Below are positions 1 through 12,000 of a stretch of DNA of 64,000 bases, piece by piece. The DNA comes from Pelecanus crispus. Its lineage: Eukaryota > Chordata > Aves > Pelecaniformes > Pelecanidae. Made by a program: the position numbers and the translations under genes. The stretch lies in contig NC_134676.1 of the NCBI RefSeq assembly GCF_030463565.1, positions 24,904,728-24,968,727 on the forward strand. The letters are read 5' to 3'. The notes beneath the pieces are model-generated. The model had not been told where the DNA came from, searched no databases, and worked only from the letters and a program-made list of their open reading frames with translations. Numbering within the stretch: position 1 is the first letter of the stretch; each line of letters begins with the position of its first letter.

Positions 1-247
1 CAGATTCTGATGTAAAACCAAATCTTTTGGCTTTCGTTCTTTTGGGAGTATCCTTTGAATATCATGATACAAACGTTTCTTTCTTGTTTACATGAGTGAA
101 CAACTACGCTGTAAAACCAACAGACACTGGAAGGAAGCACACGCCAAGTTTATCTTTTTAAGTTTATGCCTCTGAGAAGTGGGACTTGCTTTGCACCTCA
201 GGAAAGTCTACTCTCCACACCTCAGATTTCAGGTAACTCAATGATCA

Positions 248-279
248 ACTGCCTGTTTATTGGACTGCCTGTTTATTGG
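248..279. repeat. 16-bp perfect tandem duplication
   Basis: The unit actgcctgtttattgg occurs twice back to back, followed by a partial third start (actgc). It is probably a local slippage duplication. Confidence 0.8.
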
Positions 280-571
280 ACTGCTGGTCCTAGACTTCCT
301 CTCCTTACCTCCAAACTCCTCCTCCGCTTCAGTGATACAACCAAAGACTGCTTGAAAAAGTGCAAAGGTCTTTCAAATAGATGCTATGAAAAGCTCATTG
401 CAGAATTAAGACTTTTTGTTCTTCTCTTGCTTAATTCCACATTGTAATACCACCTGCCATGAAGTCTCCAGGAATCAGGGAAAAGGAATAAGAGCAGTAC
501 GAAGGAGAAAGACAGATACTACAAAGTTAGAAAGACATAATGAATGTCTGTCAATGGAGGAATACACACAG

Positions 572-613
572 AAGTCCATCTTTCTGTAGCTATGTCTACA
601 GATAGATGGACTT
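572..613. repeat. Short inverted repeat (18-bp arms, 6-nt loop)
   Basis: The arm at 572-589 is the reverse complement of 596-613 with a single mismatch, separated by the six bases ctatgt. The RNA of either strand could form an 18-bp stem. Beyond a 3-nt internal loop, three more pairs are possible. It could be a terminal fragment of a palindromic repeat or a chance hairpin; the stem is shorter than a usual pre-miRNA. Confidence 0.75.
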
Positions 614-1190
614 GGATGTATAATAAAAACTATACCATACTGAAAATATTCACTGCCACGTGCTCTTTGGAATCACTATTCAAGTGAAAAAGAAATGCAA
701 AGCATTTATTTTATTTTCCCGTATTCTTAGGATCTCTTAGCCTTCCCTCATAAATTACATGGAACTCTTGCAAGCAAGAAACAGGAGTTCTTCCCATATA
801 CCAAAACCAATATATGGTAATTGTTTTACTTCCTCCATGGCCAGCACAGCTAGTATCAGACACAAAATGCAGAAAGAAACCAAACATAAAAGGAAGCAGA
901 ACCGGCAGGCAAAAATTTATGAGACACATACACAGATCATTGCTATAGTCTGCATTATAGCACTGCTTAACTGGATGAGATTCAAAGTATCTGTTGCTCA
1001 AAATTAAGGCAGCACACATCTTGTAACTTTAGAACATTTTAAAATGAGAGATGTTTTAAAATTGATAATGTCAGAAACATTAACATCATCTTATTCATAG
1101 ATAATATTTGGTGGCAGTTTTAGTTAGGTCACTCCAGTTACTTCCTATGATAATATACATCACGCAGTTTAACACATGGGTATGTATTAT

Positions 1191-1221
1191 ACACACACAC
1201 ACACGCACACACACATATATA
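1191..1221. repeat. (AC)n microsatellite with AT tail
   Basis: A run of AC dinucleotides with one G interruption, passing into ATATATA. Confidence 0.9.
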
Positions 1222-1241
1222 AAAGCACCTTTATCACTTAC

Positions 1242-1341
1242 CTTCCAAGCTTTCTTGTTCATCTGGAGTGAAGGTATCCATCTGACTCTGCTCTCTCAAG
1301 AAATGGATGACTGCATAAACCAAGCGTTTGACTGATGACAT
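1242..1341 (-). CDS. SGTB: SGTB first coding exon (small glutamine-rich TPR co-chaperone beta)
   Basis: SGTB is a cytosolic co-chaperone that handles tail-anchored and hydrophobic clients together with Hsp70/Hsp90 and the BAG6 system. Only the start is in the window. On the minus strand an ATG at 1341-1339 opens 33 codons plus one base, beginning MSSVKRLVYAVIHFLREQSQ. This is near-identical to the N terminus of vertebrate SGTB as I know it, which forms the SGTA-type homodimerisation domain. The exon ends at a good donor (GGAAG/GTAAG) in phase 1. A likely acceptor (CTTAAAAACAA on the plus strand, tttttaag on the minus) puts the exon's 5' edge near 1368, so bases 1342-1368 are 5' UTR. The TPR and Gln-rich parts lie outside the window. 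The gene is divergent from NLN, with start codons 1.7 kb apart. SGTA, the paralogue, is less likely because the residue match and the NLN neighbour both point to SGTB. Confidence 0.9.
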
Positions 1342-1906
1342 TTTGAAATTGACGAATTTCTCCTATGTCTTAAAAACAACAGGACCTCTTATTTCAGAAA
1401 AATTAATTCCTAGACTATTCCAACCTTCCAACCTCCTACTGACCTCAGTAAGAAGTACACACAATACACAAGAACTTATCCTTCACCAGAAAGCCCAATA
1501 AAGCAATGCCTTGAAACAAGTGGTTAAATCGTATGGATTACGGAGGACTCCCTACAATCATCTAGTCTACCAGCAAAAGAGCACAGATTTCCTCAGATTC
1601 ATTCCTGTGGGGGAATTCACCGAGGCGAAAATAATTTAGCAATTTATTTTTCATTTTTATTTTTTTATAGTTTCTATTTTAATTCTAGGACATATGCACT
1701 TGCTGAACTCAGGAGCACATGCCGAACTCAAAATCAATTAAAAAGCCACGTTGATAAATACAATGACATAAAGAAACACACTTTAATAAAAGGTATTCTA
1801 TTCTCTGACGTGCTGCTGAATGGTCTATATTCACTTTGGACAAAAAAACTGGAACACTGTGACCTCAGTGCACACTTGTGATTAGTGACACTACTGGCTC
1901 AGCCTG

Positions 1907-1939
1907 ATTTGCATTCAGCATCAGCTGGGACTTACGTAA
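1907..1939. promoter_or_regulatory. Octamer and D-box-like motifs upstream of the promoter
   Basis: A perfect octamer ATTTGCAT (1907-1914) is followed by the palindrome TTACGTAA (1932-1939), which fits PAR-bZIP/NFIL3 and C/EBP-type sites. Motifs of this length can arise by chance; function is inference only. Confidence 0.25.
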
Positions 1940-2478
1940 CTTGGAGGAAAATTTCAGCTCCAACTTCCCAAGTTATTTCTCCTTAAACCGTTTCGATTTA
2001 AAAGGGCACAGCCTCATCCAGTCGCCAGGGGAAGCAGGTTGATAAAGAGCGTTAGATGAAAGGCATAGACCAGGGACAACCCTGGCTCCAAACGCTTTTC
2101 TCCCCGTACCCCCCGAGCAAGCCGACGAGCAGCCAAACCCTCGCCGCGCACCCGCCGCCGTGGGGACGGGGCAACGGCGGCCCCTCGCCAGGGGGGCGGC
2201 TGCCGGGGGTGCACAGCGGCGGCGCCCGCCGCATTCGGGCTCCCCGCACGAAAGGCCCGAGGAAGCGGGGGCCGCCGCCGTGCCCGGCTCCTCGGCCGCC
2301 GACACGCCCCAGCGGAGGGGCGGCAGGGGGTCCCGCCGGCCGGGGCGCGCCCCCACGGCCACGGCCGGGGCCGCCATCCCCCGCACCCCCCCCCCTCCCG
2401 CCGCCGGCGGCAGGCCCGGGGCCGCTCGCTCGGGCCCGGAGGACACGCGGGGCGCCCCGCCGGCCCCCTCGGCGCCGC

Positions 2479-2504
2479 GGGGAGGGGAGGGGAGGGGAGG
2501 GTGG
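2479..2504 (+). promoter_or_regulatory. G-quadruplex-capable GGGGA repeat
   Basis: Four or more G-runs of three to four bases separated by single A residues, ending gggtgg, fit the G4 pattern with one-base loops. It lies in the CpG island on the SGTB side of the promoter. Structure formation is inference. Confidence 0.5.
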
Positions 2505-2909
2505 CCGCGCCGCCCGGGCCCTCCCGCCGCCTGGGGCCCACCGAACGCCCGCACGGGGGCCCGATCCGCCCCGCCGCCCCCGAGCTCCCCGCGGCGAGGG
2601 GGCTGCAGGGAGGCGGCGCGCAGCCCCCCCCCCCCCCGCGGAGCTGTGCTCGCCGCGGAGCCAGGGCATCGCCATTACCGTGCCAGGCGCGGCGAGCCCC
2701 GCGGCGAACGCCGGCCCCGGCCCTGTCAGCGCCGCCGCCGGGTGGGAGAGACGAGGGGCGCGAGGGCGGGCGGGCGCGCGCCCCGGCGCGGCGGGAGGAA
2801 GAAAGCGGAGGCGCGGGGGGGCAGGAGGCGCGTGCGGTGGCTGCGCGCGCTCGGCAGCGGCGGGAAGGGCGCGAGGAGGCGGAGGAGGCGGCGGCGGCGG
2901 CGGAAGCGG

Positions 2910-3072
2910 ATGCCGCAGGTCGGCGGCGCGGGGCTGAGAGCCGTGCCCGCAGCCAGGGCGGCGGGAGCGAAGCCGGCCCTTCCTCCTCCTCCGCCTCCGC
3001 CGCCGCCGCCGCCCCCGCCTCCCCTCGCGCCGCCCTCCCGATGCTGGCCCTGTGCGCGGGCGCGGCTCGCAG
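2910..3072 (+). promoter_or_regulatory. NLN: Candidate upstream ORF overlapping the NLN start
   Basis: An ATG at 2910 opens a frame (+1 relative to NLN) with no stop through the end of exon 1. It runs through a proline-rich stretch and over the NLN start codon. Joined to exon 2 by the same splice, it reads eight more codons and stops at TGA 17574-17576, giving 62 residues. It matters only if NLN transcripts begin upstream of 2910, which the sequence cannot show. Confidence 0.4.
3041..3072 (+). CDS. NLN: NLN exon 1 coding part
   Basis: Encodes [10 protein letters not shown] plus two bases of an Arg codon, then the donor GTAGGC. The ATG context is poor (C at -3, C at +4). The exon's 5' edge is not visible, because the upstream sequence is uniform GC-rich island. 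Confidence 0.8.
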
Positions 3073-6000
3073 GTAGGCGCGGAGGCGAGGGGGGCGCCTG
3101 AGGGCCAGCCGCGGCGGGCGGCCTCCGGCCTGCGGGCCGCCCGACTGAGAGCCGTGAGAGCCCCGAGCCGCCCGCGGCCGGCGGGGAGCCGCCCCTCCCG
3201 CGGGGAGCCGGGCGTGGGCTGCGGCCGGGCGTCCCGGCGTGGCGCCGGCGGTGCGGCCTGGCTGACCCCCGAGCGGGCGGGCCCGGGGGGGAGCTGCCGG
3301 GAGGCTCTGGGGGCAGAAAGGCCCGCTCGCCTGCGGGGCGGGCGGTGGGCCGCAGGTGTGCGGGGCGTGCTCCGCGGGGCCGGGCGAACAATAGGGCAGG
3401 AAACTTTACAGCTGGCGGGGCTTACTGCCTCAACTCCAGGCGCGTTCCCCGCGGCCCGCCTTCCCTGAAATAACCTGCGTTATGTGCGACTTCTAGGTGG
3501 GTGAGGCGAGGTCCGCGCCTTGTAATTCTTGCGCGGCATATCAGACGTGCTGCAGGAGAAATGGGCAGGAAAACAATAGAGTGAGGGCTAAGGCTATAGC
3601 GCGGGGCTTTTCAGCAAGGGGTGTGTGTGAAGCGAGGCGGGGCAGTGTGTTTTTAATAGCTTTATAAAAAGGTGTGTCACTATTTCACAGTATATGAAGG
3701 GTGAGATGGGTACAAATATATTATCGGCGGGTTTTAAAATAAGGGGTTAATTCTTTCCTCTGTAGTGAATACTAGCTCTCAATGGACCCAGAAAACCAGT
3801 GTGGAAGAAGGCTTGTAGGCAGTTCTAGGTGGCCTAGGCAAATGAGCATCATTGGAGAAATTGTGAAGGTAGAAGAATAGGACCAGAAAGGACCAGATTG
3901 AACAGGAAATGGGGCAGTAGTAGGAGGGTTACAGTGTAAGTACATTGGGGTAATGAGGATGGAGCTGAATTTGAGTGTAAAATGAAGAAGATGGTTACCT
4001 CTTGTGGACTTTTGGGAAATGACAGTTGTGTGCTTACTGCATAAAATGTACCATCTTTGTCCTATTTCACAGCCTTTGTTCAGGTCAGATTAGGATGGAG
4101 GGGGTACTAGCAGTTAGAAAATAAGATCCAGAATCCTTTCATAAGGCTCCTGCTGTTGTCAAATAAAGTGCACAACTATTTTCCCAATATACTTTTACAT
4201 TCTTTTTGTATAATCATTTTCACTGTTCTCCATATTTTGTGTTGACTGTCGTTGTTTGTTCTACAGATTTCTCCAACAAAAAGAAGGAAAGGAATGAAAG
4301 GAAAAGAACGATGGAAGTTTTTTTCTTTAGAAAAAAACTTAAAGGTCTATCTTTGTCTGCAATTTGCATTTGGAAACTAAAGAAATCTCCTTAAGTAATA
4401 AGAAAGTATTGGGTATTGATTATTTTTTTCATCACCTGTCGTAAGTACAGCAGGGAATGATCATTGCACTTTGTTAATTGTGATTCCCCTGTCGTGTCCC
4501 CCCCCCCCCCATCATCATTTGAGTGTGCCCAGATGATTTTTTCACAAGAGAGAGTGATCTTGAATGCCTGATAGTGACCTCTAATTTTCAAAAGTTAATC
4601 AATTGGTCACACAAATGTTGAATAGCAGACACTCTCAGCTTCTATTTTTCCCAAGGGCATCTTAACATGAGATAAAAATGATAGTTCTTAGCAAGTTTCA
4701 AGTATCATGCCTTATGTTGAATAAAACTACATTAAGGGTTTGATTCTTTCAGTTAAAATAGCTTTTGGGAGGGAGACTATTTCTAATTAAATACTCTTCC
4801 TGTTGGAATCCAAAAGATTCAAAGATTAATATTTAGTTCAATAAAACTCATGGAAAAAGGCAGGCTAAGATGTAGATTAAGTAAGTGCAGTAGTCTGTTT
4901 ACTTTTTGATGATATTCTTAAAAATGGAAAAAAAATCTGAATAAAAGCAGATACACTGATTTAAATAAATTCGGTATCCTAAAATAATTCTCTAGGATTC
5001 TTGAATTCTGGGGTCTTTCTTTGAAAAATCCTCAAAATCAGGTTTTTAACAGGAAAATATATGTACATGGACTCTAGAAAAACTAGAATTTATATTTAAG
5101 ATTAATTTTAGATTTCTACCGGTGAAAAGAAGTTCTGACCACTGGCTTTTCTCTTGATATGGAAGTAAACCAGCAAGGAACTGGGGCTGGGGGAAAGAGA
5201 CAGGAGGAGGAATGACATTGGAAGGCAAAGAAACAGAAAGAACTTTCATAGTCACTTTCTTATTTCATACTTACCACCACAGTGTGTGCATATGCTTTCA
5301 TTAAACTACCAGGTCCAACACCTCAGCAATGGCGAGGGCCAAACAGGACACTTGGGACATTTTTCCCTGTGCTCCATGGACTGCACAACCTTCTCTGTGT
5401 GCTGCAGCAACAATTTTTTCCTGTGGTCAAAAGGAACAGCTGCCACCTTTCTGACCACAGCAGGCTCCAGAAGAACAATTTGTCTATTAGACAGTTTGCA
5501 GAACAAAATTGTTCCCTGGACTGGCTGAGACAAAGATGTTGGGCTCAGAAGCATTTTGTGGACTGAATTTGACCCATGGAGCACCGGTTGGACCACACTA
5601 AGCGATGCAATTAATGTCTTTTGAGGACGTACCTGTTCTGTCATTCTCTCTATAAAGGAAGAAATGCCTGGCTTGGAAAGACTTGGGTTAGTTCAGAAGT
5701 CTGTCCTTTCTTCTACAGGAGCCAGGGTCAGGTACCTCGGAAAGCATGTAAGGTAGGATGTACTGTCTTTTCAGAACAGTCTAGGAACTGGGGAATTCCC
5801 AACACACAAACAGTTGCCTCATATGATCTTGTACAAAAATCTGTCCAGTAATACCTTTCTACATTGAAACTGCTTCTAAAACTGTGTTTGATCTCTTCCT
5901 GAGTTATGTCAGAGGCAGCGGGGGAAAAATTCATCCCTGTTCATTCTCTCCATCCTCTTCATGGTTGTATAAATCTCTGAAGTACTTCCTCTGTTGTCAT

Positions 6001-9000
6001 GCCCTCCCCTCCCCCCACCCCCATCCTCTAGTATCCCAATCTAGTTTGTTGTTCTTTGAGTGGAGTCCATTGCTCACTCCATCTGATTGTTAGTAACTCA
6101 TGATGACTTGGTAGAATGGGAGAAGGTTTGGCAGGTGGGAAAACAGAAGATGAGAGAGTTTATAACTGTTGGGAGGATCAGAACTGCACATAGTTTGTGT
6201 GTGCTTCATGTTATTACAGAATGGTATAATGAATCTCTATGTTTTGTTCTCTGCTCCACCTCTACTTAATCCTATAATTTCCTTCTTTTCAGCTGCTTCT
6301 TGGCCAATGTTTTCGTTAAACTGTTATGTCTCCAGAATGATCAGATCAGCTCACAGCTCATCAATGTGTATATGAAGTCAAAAGTGTGTGTCACTTCACA
6401 TTTATTAAGAATGACATTCACTTTGTTAGTAGTTTTATATTTCACTCAGTGTTACGACATTCTTTCACATCTTTTTGTGGCTGCCTTTAGCACACTGTGT
6501 TATCATCAATACATTATCATTAGTAACTTTTATCACTTCATTAATCCCACCTTTTTGTAGATGAGGTATAAATAGGTGAAAGACTACAGAACCCAGCATG
6601 GAACCCTGCAGGGTTCCACTGGTCACCTAGTTCCGTTCAGAAAAATGAGCAGCCATTTCTGTTTATTTCTTAGCTTTTAACCATTTATCCGTAAGAGTAT
6701 CTCCTTTCTCATCACACAGCATCATGGTTTCTTTATGACCTTTTGGTCAACAGTCTTTAGAAATCAGATAGATTATATTAACTAATCTCCATCTATTGTG
6801 ACTTCTTCAAAGAACTCCAATAGATTGGTGAGTCAAGATTTCCCTCTGTAGAGGAGACTTTTTCAGTACGTGTTATATGTATTTAAATTAGGGAAGACAA
6901 GGTGAGGATGGGGAGAATAACACTTGTCTCTGAGCAAAATAGGATTGGGGTGTGTGTGTTCATCATACCGTCTCTTAAGAGAGTTCTATCTTTAAGAGAG
7001 ATGCTTTTTATTTCTACTGTAGAGTGTTAAATGAGTGAAGTTCTTGGCCATACTTATGCTGGAACAATCTTTCACGTAGCCTGGAACCAGCCTGGGAAGC
7101 ACTCAGTTTTGTTAAGTCACTATTCACTTAAAAGCCAGAGCAGAAAGCAGGCTTCATTTGCTTGCCTAGTTTGTGATGTTAAGCAGGCACACACCTGCAC
7201 AGAGTGCTGTTTGGGATTTTGCAAGCATTGAAGCAATCATGGCATGCTATAATGCACTGTCTTCCCAAGAAGAACGGTGACTTAAAATGGTGCAAGTAAG
7301 CAAGATTACGTCATCTGCCATGAAGGGATCGAGTTTTCCAACTAAGTAGTGGTGGCAAAGAACAATTTTCATTGCTTTGACTGTATGAGACTTAAAATCA
7401 ATGGGAAATCAAAGGGTATTTCCATGGTACAGGCTGAACTGAGGAACTGTGGGTGTAGGTCAAAGAAACCTTTTATGTTTACAAACCCTCCTCAATAGTT
7501 TTTTCTGTCCTGCAGCACCACTTCTTTTTTAGTTGGAGTCAACAAGCTGTTTTTCATGCATTAGCTGATTGCATTCAAGTACTGAACTATACTGGCAGTA
7601 ATAGCATGTGGTGGTTGCAGTAAATAGCATGCACTTTACCTGCTGTTGATATTGCCGGCATGATAGATGCTTATGCAGTAGCACCCGAGAGCGCTACAGG
7701 GCCTTAAAAGCAGTATTTTTTTCTACTGTGCTTTCATGGTTCACCTGTGGTGGAACCAAACAATAAGGTAACTATAATGAGCACTTCCTGCACCAAATTC
7801 ACTGTAGTACATTTACTGTCTGCACATGAGTGTTGAAAAGTCTCTAAACTTCCTTCCTAAAAGATTCTCCAAGCATGTTTGTGCTGTAATGGAGGTTTGC
7901 TGTGACACAGAATGGGTTCAGTTCACAGAATGGGTGTAAAGCCTCGTTTAGCAGTCCTAGTAATTTTGGGGTTTGGTTTGGGCATGCTTGTGTTTTGTTT
8001 TTTTTTTTTTTCCTAGAACCATGGATACCATAATTTCAGAGATCAGACGCTCTGCAGAAATAGTACCCTGACACTTCTAGGTGTTCCACTCCAGACTAGT
8101 GTTTGGAAGTCACCTCCTCCTATGAAAGTCAATCAGACCAGTTTCCACACTCCTTTTGTTTAAAGGTTGTTGGAGCGGGCTGGGGGAAAAGAGAGAGGAT
8201 GGAAGTAAATTGTTACATATTATTACACACATGTATGAGTTTCTGCTTATGGTCTGGATTTTCTGTTAGTTGGCACAGAGTGCCTTCTTCAATTACTTTG
8301 ATGTTAATTCTGTCAGAGAAACCAGTAAACATTTGTTGCCAGATAGTAAGGTCATAAAAGCAGTACTGAGGGTAATGTATGTCTCAATAAAGATTTTAAA
8401 ATGTTTGTATAACTTGTAGCTTTTTTGGCTCACGTTCTGAAGAACTAAAAGTATATCTGTTACAGGAGTATAATCAATGCAGAGTGTGCAGTGAATTAAG
8501 TTGCAGAGAATCCTCTTTTTCTGAAAGGTGTAGTGACAAAATTAATGGTTTAGTGTTAAAAAGCACTAGATTTTCTTCTATTCCTTCAAATGCAGCTTAA
8601 GGGAAAAAATAGTTGCTAATGGCAGTTATGGGGCTTTAAATTAGGAAGTACTAAACATGCTGTCCTCTTGCTATAGTGAGATCTGTCTTTGCCGAACGCA
8701 GTCATAACACAGAGCCCAGTACTTTTCTGAGGAAAATGGCCCAGGAATTCAGGGCATGTATTCACTGTTCCATACACTGTCAAGAGCCAAACAGATGAAA
8801 GGACTGAGAAGCAAAGTGTAACAAGGACTTCAAACGTGTTTGTCCAGCAGGAAAAAGTGATGACTTATATTGTGGGGCTGTAGTTACATTCCTTTGGCTC
8901 AATGGAAATAATGTTGCGCTGTGATTAGCTTTGAGCTATTTAACTGTACTTGGCTTGTTCTGTCTTGGACCTCCCTCCCCCTTCCACCTTCTTGTTCTTG

Positions 9001-12000
9001 CCTTGGGTTACTCAGTCTTCTGCTTACTTTGCTTGAGTTTGTCCTTGTTTCACAAAATGTACAATTACTTCTTGTCTGAAACTGTGAGTCAAAAGTGAAA
9101 CAATATGGAGATATATCTTATATGCAAGCAAGAATTAAGGATCTCTAAATAATACAAAGATTTTAGCCTATTAAATTTCTGTCTTAAAATCCATCCTGAG
9201 AACACAGACTGACTGCAATGTATCTTACGTTATATTAGGTGCTGGTGAATAGTCATTGTGGTTTGTTTCTGAAAGGCTTTTTAACTTGTTCCTATAAAGA
9301 AAAAAAAAAAAAGTATTCCATTCCATATGAGGCCTGACTGTTATAAAGCTTTGCTTAAACCATGTCTGTCTGCTATCATTTATATATATTTGGTCACACT
9401 TGAGTCTTACTTTCAGGGAAATGCCAACATGTGGCATATTATTCAAGGATTAAATAATTTGTCCAGAGGCACACCCTCAGTTTTTTAGTTGTTTGTTTAG
9501 TTTTGTTTGTTTTTACAAGGCCGCTAGGTGGAGTCAAAACACTGAGAGCCTGTGAAGGTTGCAGGTAGATGGTGAGAATGGTCTTCACATACATGGTGCT
9601 GGCTTCCAGCATGCAGCGTGGGTTCTCCTGCAGCCTTTAAGGCTAAGAAGTGCTGTTTAACTAAGATCTGCTGTTTCAAAAGATAGAAGGACCAAAATGG
9701 TCTTACTGTTGTTCTTAATTTTAAATTGGCTGCTTTTACAGAGCTTCATACAGTAAATTACTGATTGAAAAAGTTGTTCATTGTGTTCATTGTGATTTGC
9801 AAATCTGCTCTCACTTATATCCATCCCCTAAAGTATACATAAACTGCAGCAAGAAAAACATAATTGTATTTATTTGCCATTAGCATATTTAAAAACTAGA
9901 AGATGACTAAATTATCTGAATTGAAAAACCCTCTCTTCTCTCTCTCTCTTCTTTTTAAAATCTTAGCTTCCACTTTACTCCTGAAGCTGTTATCCCAGAT
10001 GTTTTGTCAGCAGAGTATATAGTTTTCCATCCTACATGAAGCTGATATACTCTGATTTTCATGTGTCTACATGGAACTGTCAGATCTATTAGCAAGTACA
10101 AAAAACTGGTCTGTTTCCCAGAAATACATTTGTTAATGCACTTTATTCTTTAAAATTATACTTGTCACTGTAACTAATACTGTTTAGGTAAAGATTAATT
10201 TGAAAACTAGAAGTTAAAGAGTCTTGCATGAAGTCATAGCTATCCATATATAATCAGCATTAAATGAGATAGCAGGCTTAAATCTTGACTGTATTATAAA
10301 GTGATTATTATTAGTAGAAGCATATTGTGGACAAGTTTGCAGGTTCTTGTGTTTGTATTTTCTAAATCTGGTACTACCCTTTGCTGCTTCTGCTTCATAG
10401 ATTGTGGCTTTCTTGTTTTGTTTTAATAGCATTAATGGAACATGCCAACAAAGGGTTGCTTGGCACATTCCAGTCACAGAAAATGTTTCTAAACAAAACC
10501 AGACTTACATAAATGTTTAATATGTTTAAAATACTTACTGCACAAGTTAAAAATCAGTCTGTAAATTCAATTGCTTTGTGTTTGCAGCAGTTACGTTGGC
10601 CACTGTGTTGTTGTAACAGAGTATTAGATAGGTCCTTCTCCTTCCTAAAATCAAATCAAATTTATATTTTCCAGAAGCAGCAAGTAATCAAATTGTAGAT
10701 TTGTTGGTAAAATAAATTAGCTCGCATTCTAGCAAAAATAGCAATGACTGAAGTCTGTAACTCAGAAGCTTTGTTTTCTTCTTAAAAATCCTCTTTTAGA
10801 AGCAGCTACTAAGCTTTTAAGTTGTTCAATTTACAGTGCTTTTGGTAAAAACTATCATTCTTACAGCTTTTGGGATTAGCAGATTATTACCATAATTTGT
10901 GAAAACAGCTGCTTCTATAATACTCTTTGTTGTAGCTGAAAGTCCAAATCAAACCTTCTCTGCCTTTCCTCCTGAGCTTCTCATAGATGGATGAAGCAGT
11001 GCACAAATGTATGGTATATTTGTCTGCACTGTATGTCATTCCATAGACATTATTAGATGCCATAGGACTCACCCAAGAAAAAGGCCAGTGCAAGTTGCCC
11101 ACAGAGGCCAGTTAGATATTCATAGTAAAAATGCAATGTAAATAAAGGGGCTTTAATTTTGAAGGACCTCACAGGAAAATAGGGACTGGAAGGGACAATT
11201 GGGGTGATCAAGTCTAGTCCTGTGCAGCCCTAGGTAACCAAGTAATATAATCCATTTTATAAGCTGGTCAAGCTCCATGTTATAAATAGAGGTGTTTTCA
11301 GTTCCTGGTGCTTATTGGGCAGCTGTTTCAGAATCTCACTGCCCTGATGGTTACAAACATCTCTTAAAATTCTAGCTTACATGTATTCCTGACCAATTTA
11401 TTCTAATTTGTTCTTATGTCAGTATTGCCTCTTAGCATCAATAGCTCTTCTCACTTTGGAGCATTTAAATGATATGCTTAATGACAGCAATCATCTTGAG
11501 ACTTTCTTTGCTAGACTAAACCCATGCATTTCATATGTGTTTCTAGCAGTAGGGCAGGTTTAGGTGACTATTGATGCTTTTGATCCTTCATTTAGGCCAG
11601 CACAACTGTTTAGAAGTCACAAATCAAATATATGATGGAACTGATTAGCTGAAAAAAAGCTGTCCCCCCTGCATTTTTTTGGTCCACTTCATTTTTCACC
11701 TGTATGCTTCACTGACTCTTTTGGAAGTATGACCCTACCAACAGTTATGCTGCTGTCATTGATGGAGTGGTGTACAGGGACAGAAATGAGCAGCAGAGAG
11801 AGGAATGAGAAAGAAGAAGAATATCTTAAGGCAATACTGCTGCTGGACATGAATTCTATCCTTAACCCAGGCTTGTTTAGATACGTCTACCATTCTACAC
11901 TGCACTGCAGAAAATTGAGTGTAATATTTGAAGAAGTTTGAACTAGTCGGTTTAGGCATTAGCAACAGCCTACCCATGGCCACATGGGATAATTGCTGTA

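Larger units (their letters stand above)
1..1241 (-). other. SGTB: SGTB intron 2 (partial, runs off the window)
   Basis: This is the intron after the first SGTB coding exon, read on the minus strand; it begins with the donor GTAAG at 1241-1237. I looked on both strands for the next SGTB coding exon, which would carry the rest of the dimerisation region and then the TPR repeats, and did not find it. The next exon must lie beyond position 1. Apart from a tandem duplication, an inverted repeat and an AC microsatellite (listed separately), nothing is recognisable. Confidence 0.75.
1369..2678 (-). other. SGTB: Probable SGTB intron 1, between UTR exon and first coding exon
   Basis: This stretch separates the first coding exon from the CpG island. 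Its 5' border on the minus strand is inferred from a candidate donor (GGTAATG, GT at 2678-2677) that would end a non-coding exon 1 inside the island. No coding content is visible. The part from 1640 to 1830 is A/T-rich and the part above 2080 belongs to the CpG island. Confidence 0.4.
2080..3480. promoter_or_regulatory. CpG island: likely bidirectional SGTB/NLN promoter
   Basis: Base composition changes sharply from A/T-rich flanks to about 1.4 kb of very GC-rich, CpG-dense sequence with repeated GGCGGGGC/CCGCCC boxes and no obvious TATA box. It contains the NLN initiator ATG (3041) and its donor (3073). On the opposite strand a plausible donor at 2678-2677 could end a non-coding SGTB exon 1. 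The start sites of both genes would therefore lie between roughly 2680 and 3040. Several overlapping long open frames here are a by-product of GC richness and are not genes. Confidence 0.75.

Noticed and set aside
1..1241. Further SGTB coding exons
   Set aside because: The expected continuation after SLE (VAIQCLE-like, then TPR repeats) is absent on the minus strand here.
1973..3468. Several overlapping open frames of 138-313 codons on both strands
   Set aside because: They sit in the CpG island, where stop codons are rare because of GC content. Their products are low-complexity Pro/Arg/Gly/Ala text, and they overlap each other in many frames.
5282..5644. Overlapping small frames (80-112 codons) on both strands
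   Set aside because: No recognisable domain, no splice or start context, and mutual overlap; better explained by base composition or a relic repeat.
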